Below are positions 63,939-64,000 of a stretch of DNA of 64,000 nt, in pieces. Source of the DNA: Sarcocystis neurona. Lineage: Eukaryota; Apicomplexa; Conoidasida; Eucoccidiorida; Sarcocystidae. Position numbers and translations under genes: made by a program. Within the stretch, counting starts at the first letter, position 1; each line of letters opens with the position of its first letter. The stretch is taken from NCBI GenBank assembly GCA_000727475.1, contig KL647288.1, positions 2,785,604-2,849,603 on the forward strand. The letters are read 5' to 3'. The notes under the pieces were generated by a model. That model searched no databases. It was not told the origin of the DNA and saw nothing but the letters and a program-made list of their open reading frames with translations.

Positions 63939-64000
63939 ATTGACGAGTACTTCTGCCTCGTCGTGAGCTTTCGATGTGCAGAGGCTTCTAAGCTTAACTG

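Noticed and set aside
1..64000. tRNA, rRNA, telomeric repeat or transposon genes
   Set aside because: I looked for cloverleaf-like sequence, TTTAGGG-type arrays and reverse transcriptase or transposase motifs by eye and found none I could support.

Overview
This is nuclear DNA of a coccidian apicomplexan, most likely an Eimeria species. The reasons are the dense CAG/CTG trinucleotide tracts (read as poly-Gln, poly-Ala or poly-Ser in exons and also present in introns), very long introns full of TA/ACATA/GTATAC microsatellites, good GT-AG splice sites, and one clearly recognised eukaryotic gene, ESF1, which is broken into at least seven exons. There is no bacterial-style gene organisation. Most long open frames are not genes. 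They come from CTG or CAG runs (Leu/Cys/Ala-rich) or from TA/CA microsatellites (Tyr-Ile, Thr-His).

Layout, left to right. (1) Positions 1-12788, minus strand: a nearly complete ESF1 homologue (nucleolar pre-rRNA processing factor), 5' end at 12788, running off the left edge. (2) 12.8-15.6 kb: a divergent intergenic or undetermined region. (3) About 15.6-34.7 kb, plus strand: a large unrecognised gene, with a long Ala/Ser/Gln-rich first reading frame followed by eight short exons that join in phase. (4) About 38.7-35.0 kb, minus strand: candidate exons of an unrecognised gene, lying either between two plus genes or inside one giant intron. (5) About 39.0-47.8 kb, plus strand: Gln-rich and acidic exons that may be a separate gene or the continuation of (3). 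(6) About 49.6-56.0 kb, plus strand: an unrecognised gene of about 950 codons, whose six exons also join in phase. (7) 57418-about 56.4 kb, minus strand: a small convergent gene candidate. (8) 58-64 kb: no convincing gene. It holds tandem duplications, an unusual GTA/GTG block, a 650-base assembly gap and single-copy sequence.

Only ESF1 has an assigned function. The other models rest on reading-frame quality, splice sites and phase agreement, and I could not match them to a known family.

The most interesting pattern is the orientation of the triplet repeats relative to splice sites. Just after donors the sense strand tends to carry CAG, and just before acceptors it tends to carry CUG. This holds in several independent gene models on both strands. 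In one ESF1 intron both ends carry long complementary tracts that could pair and bring the splice sites together.
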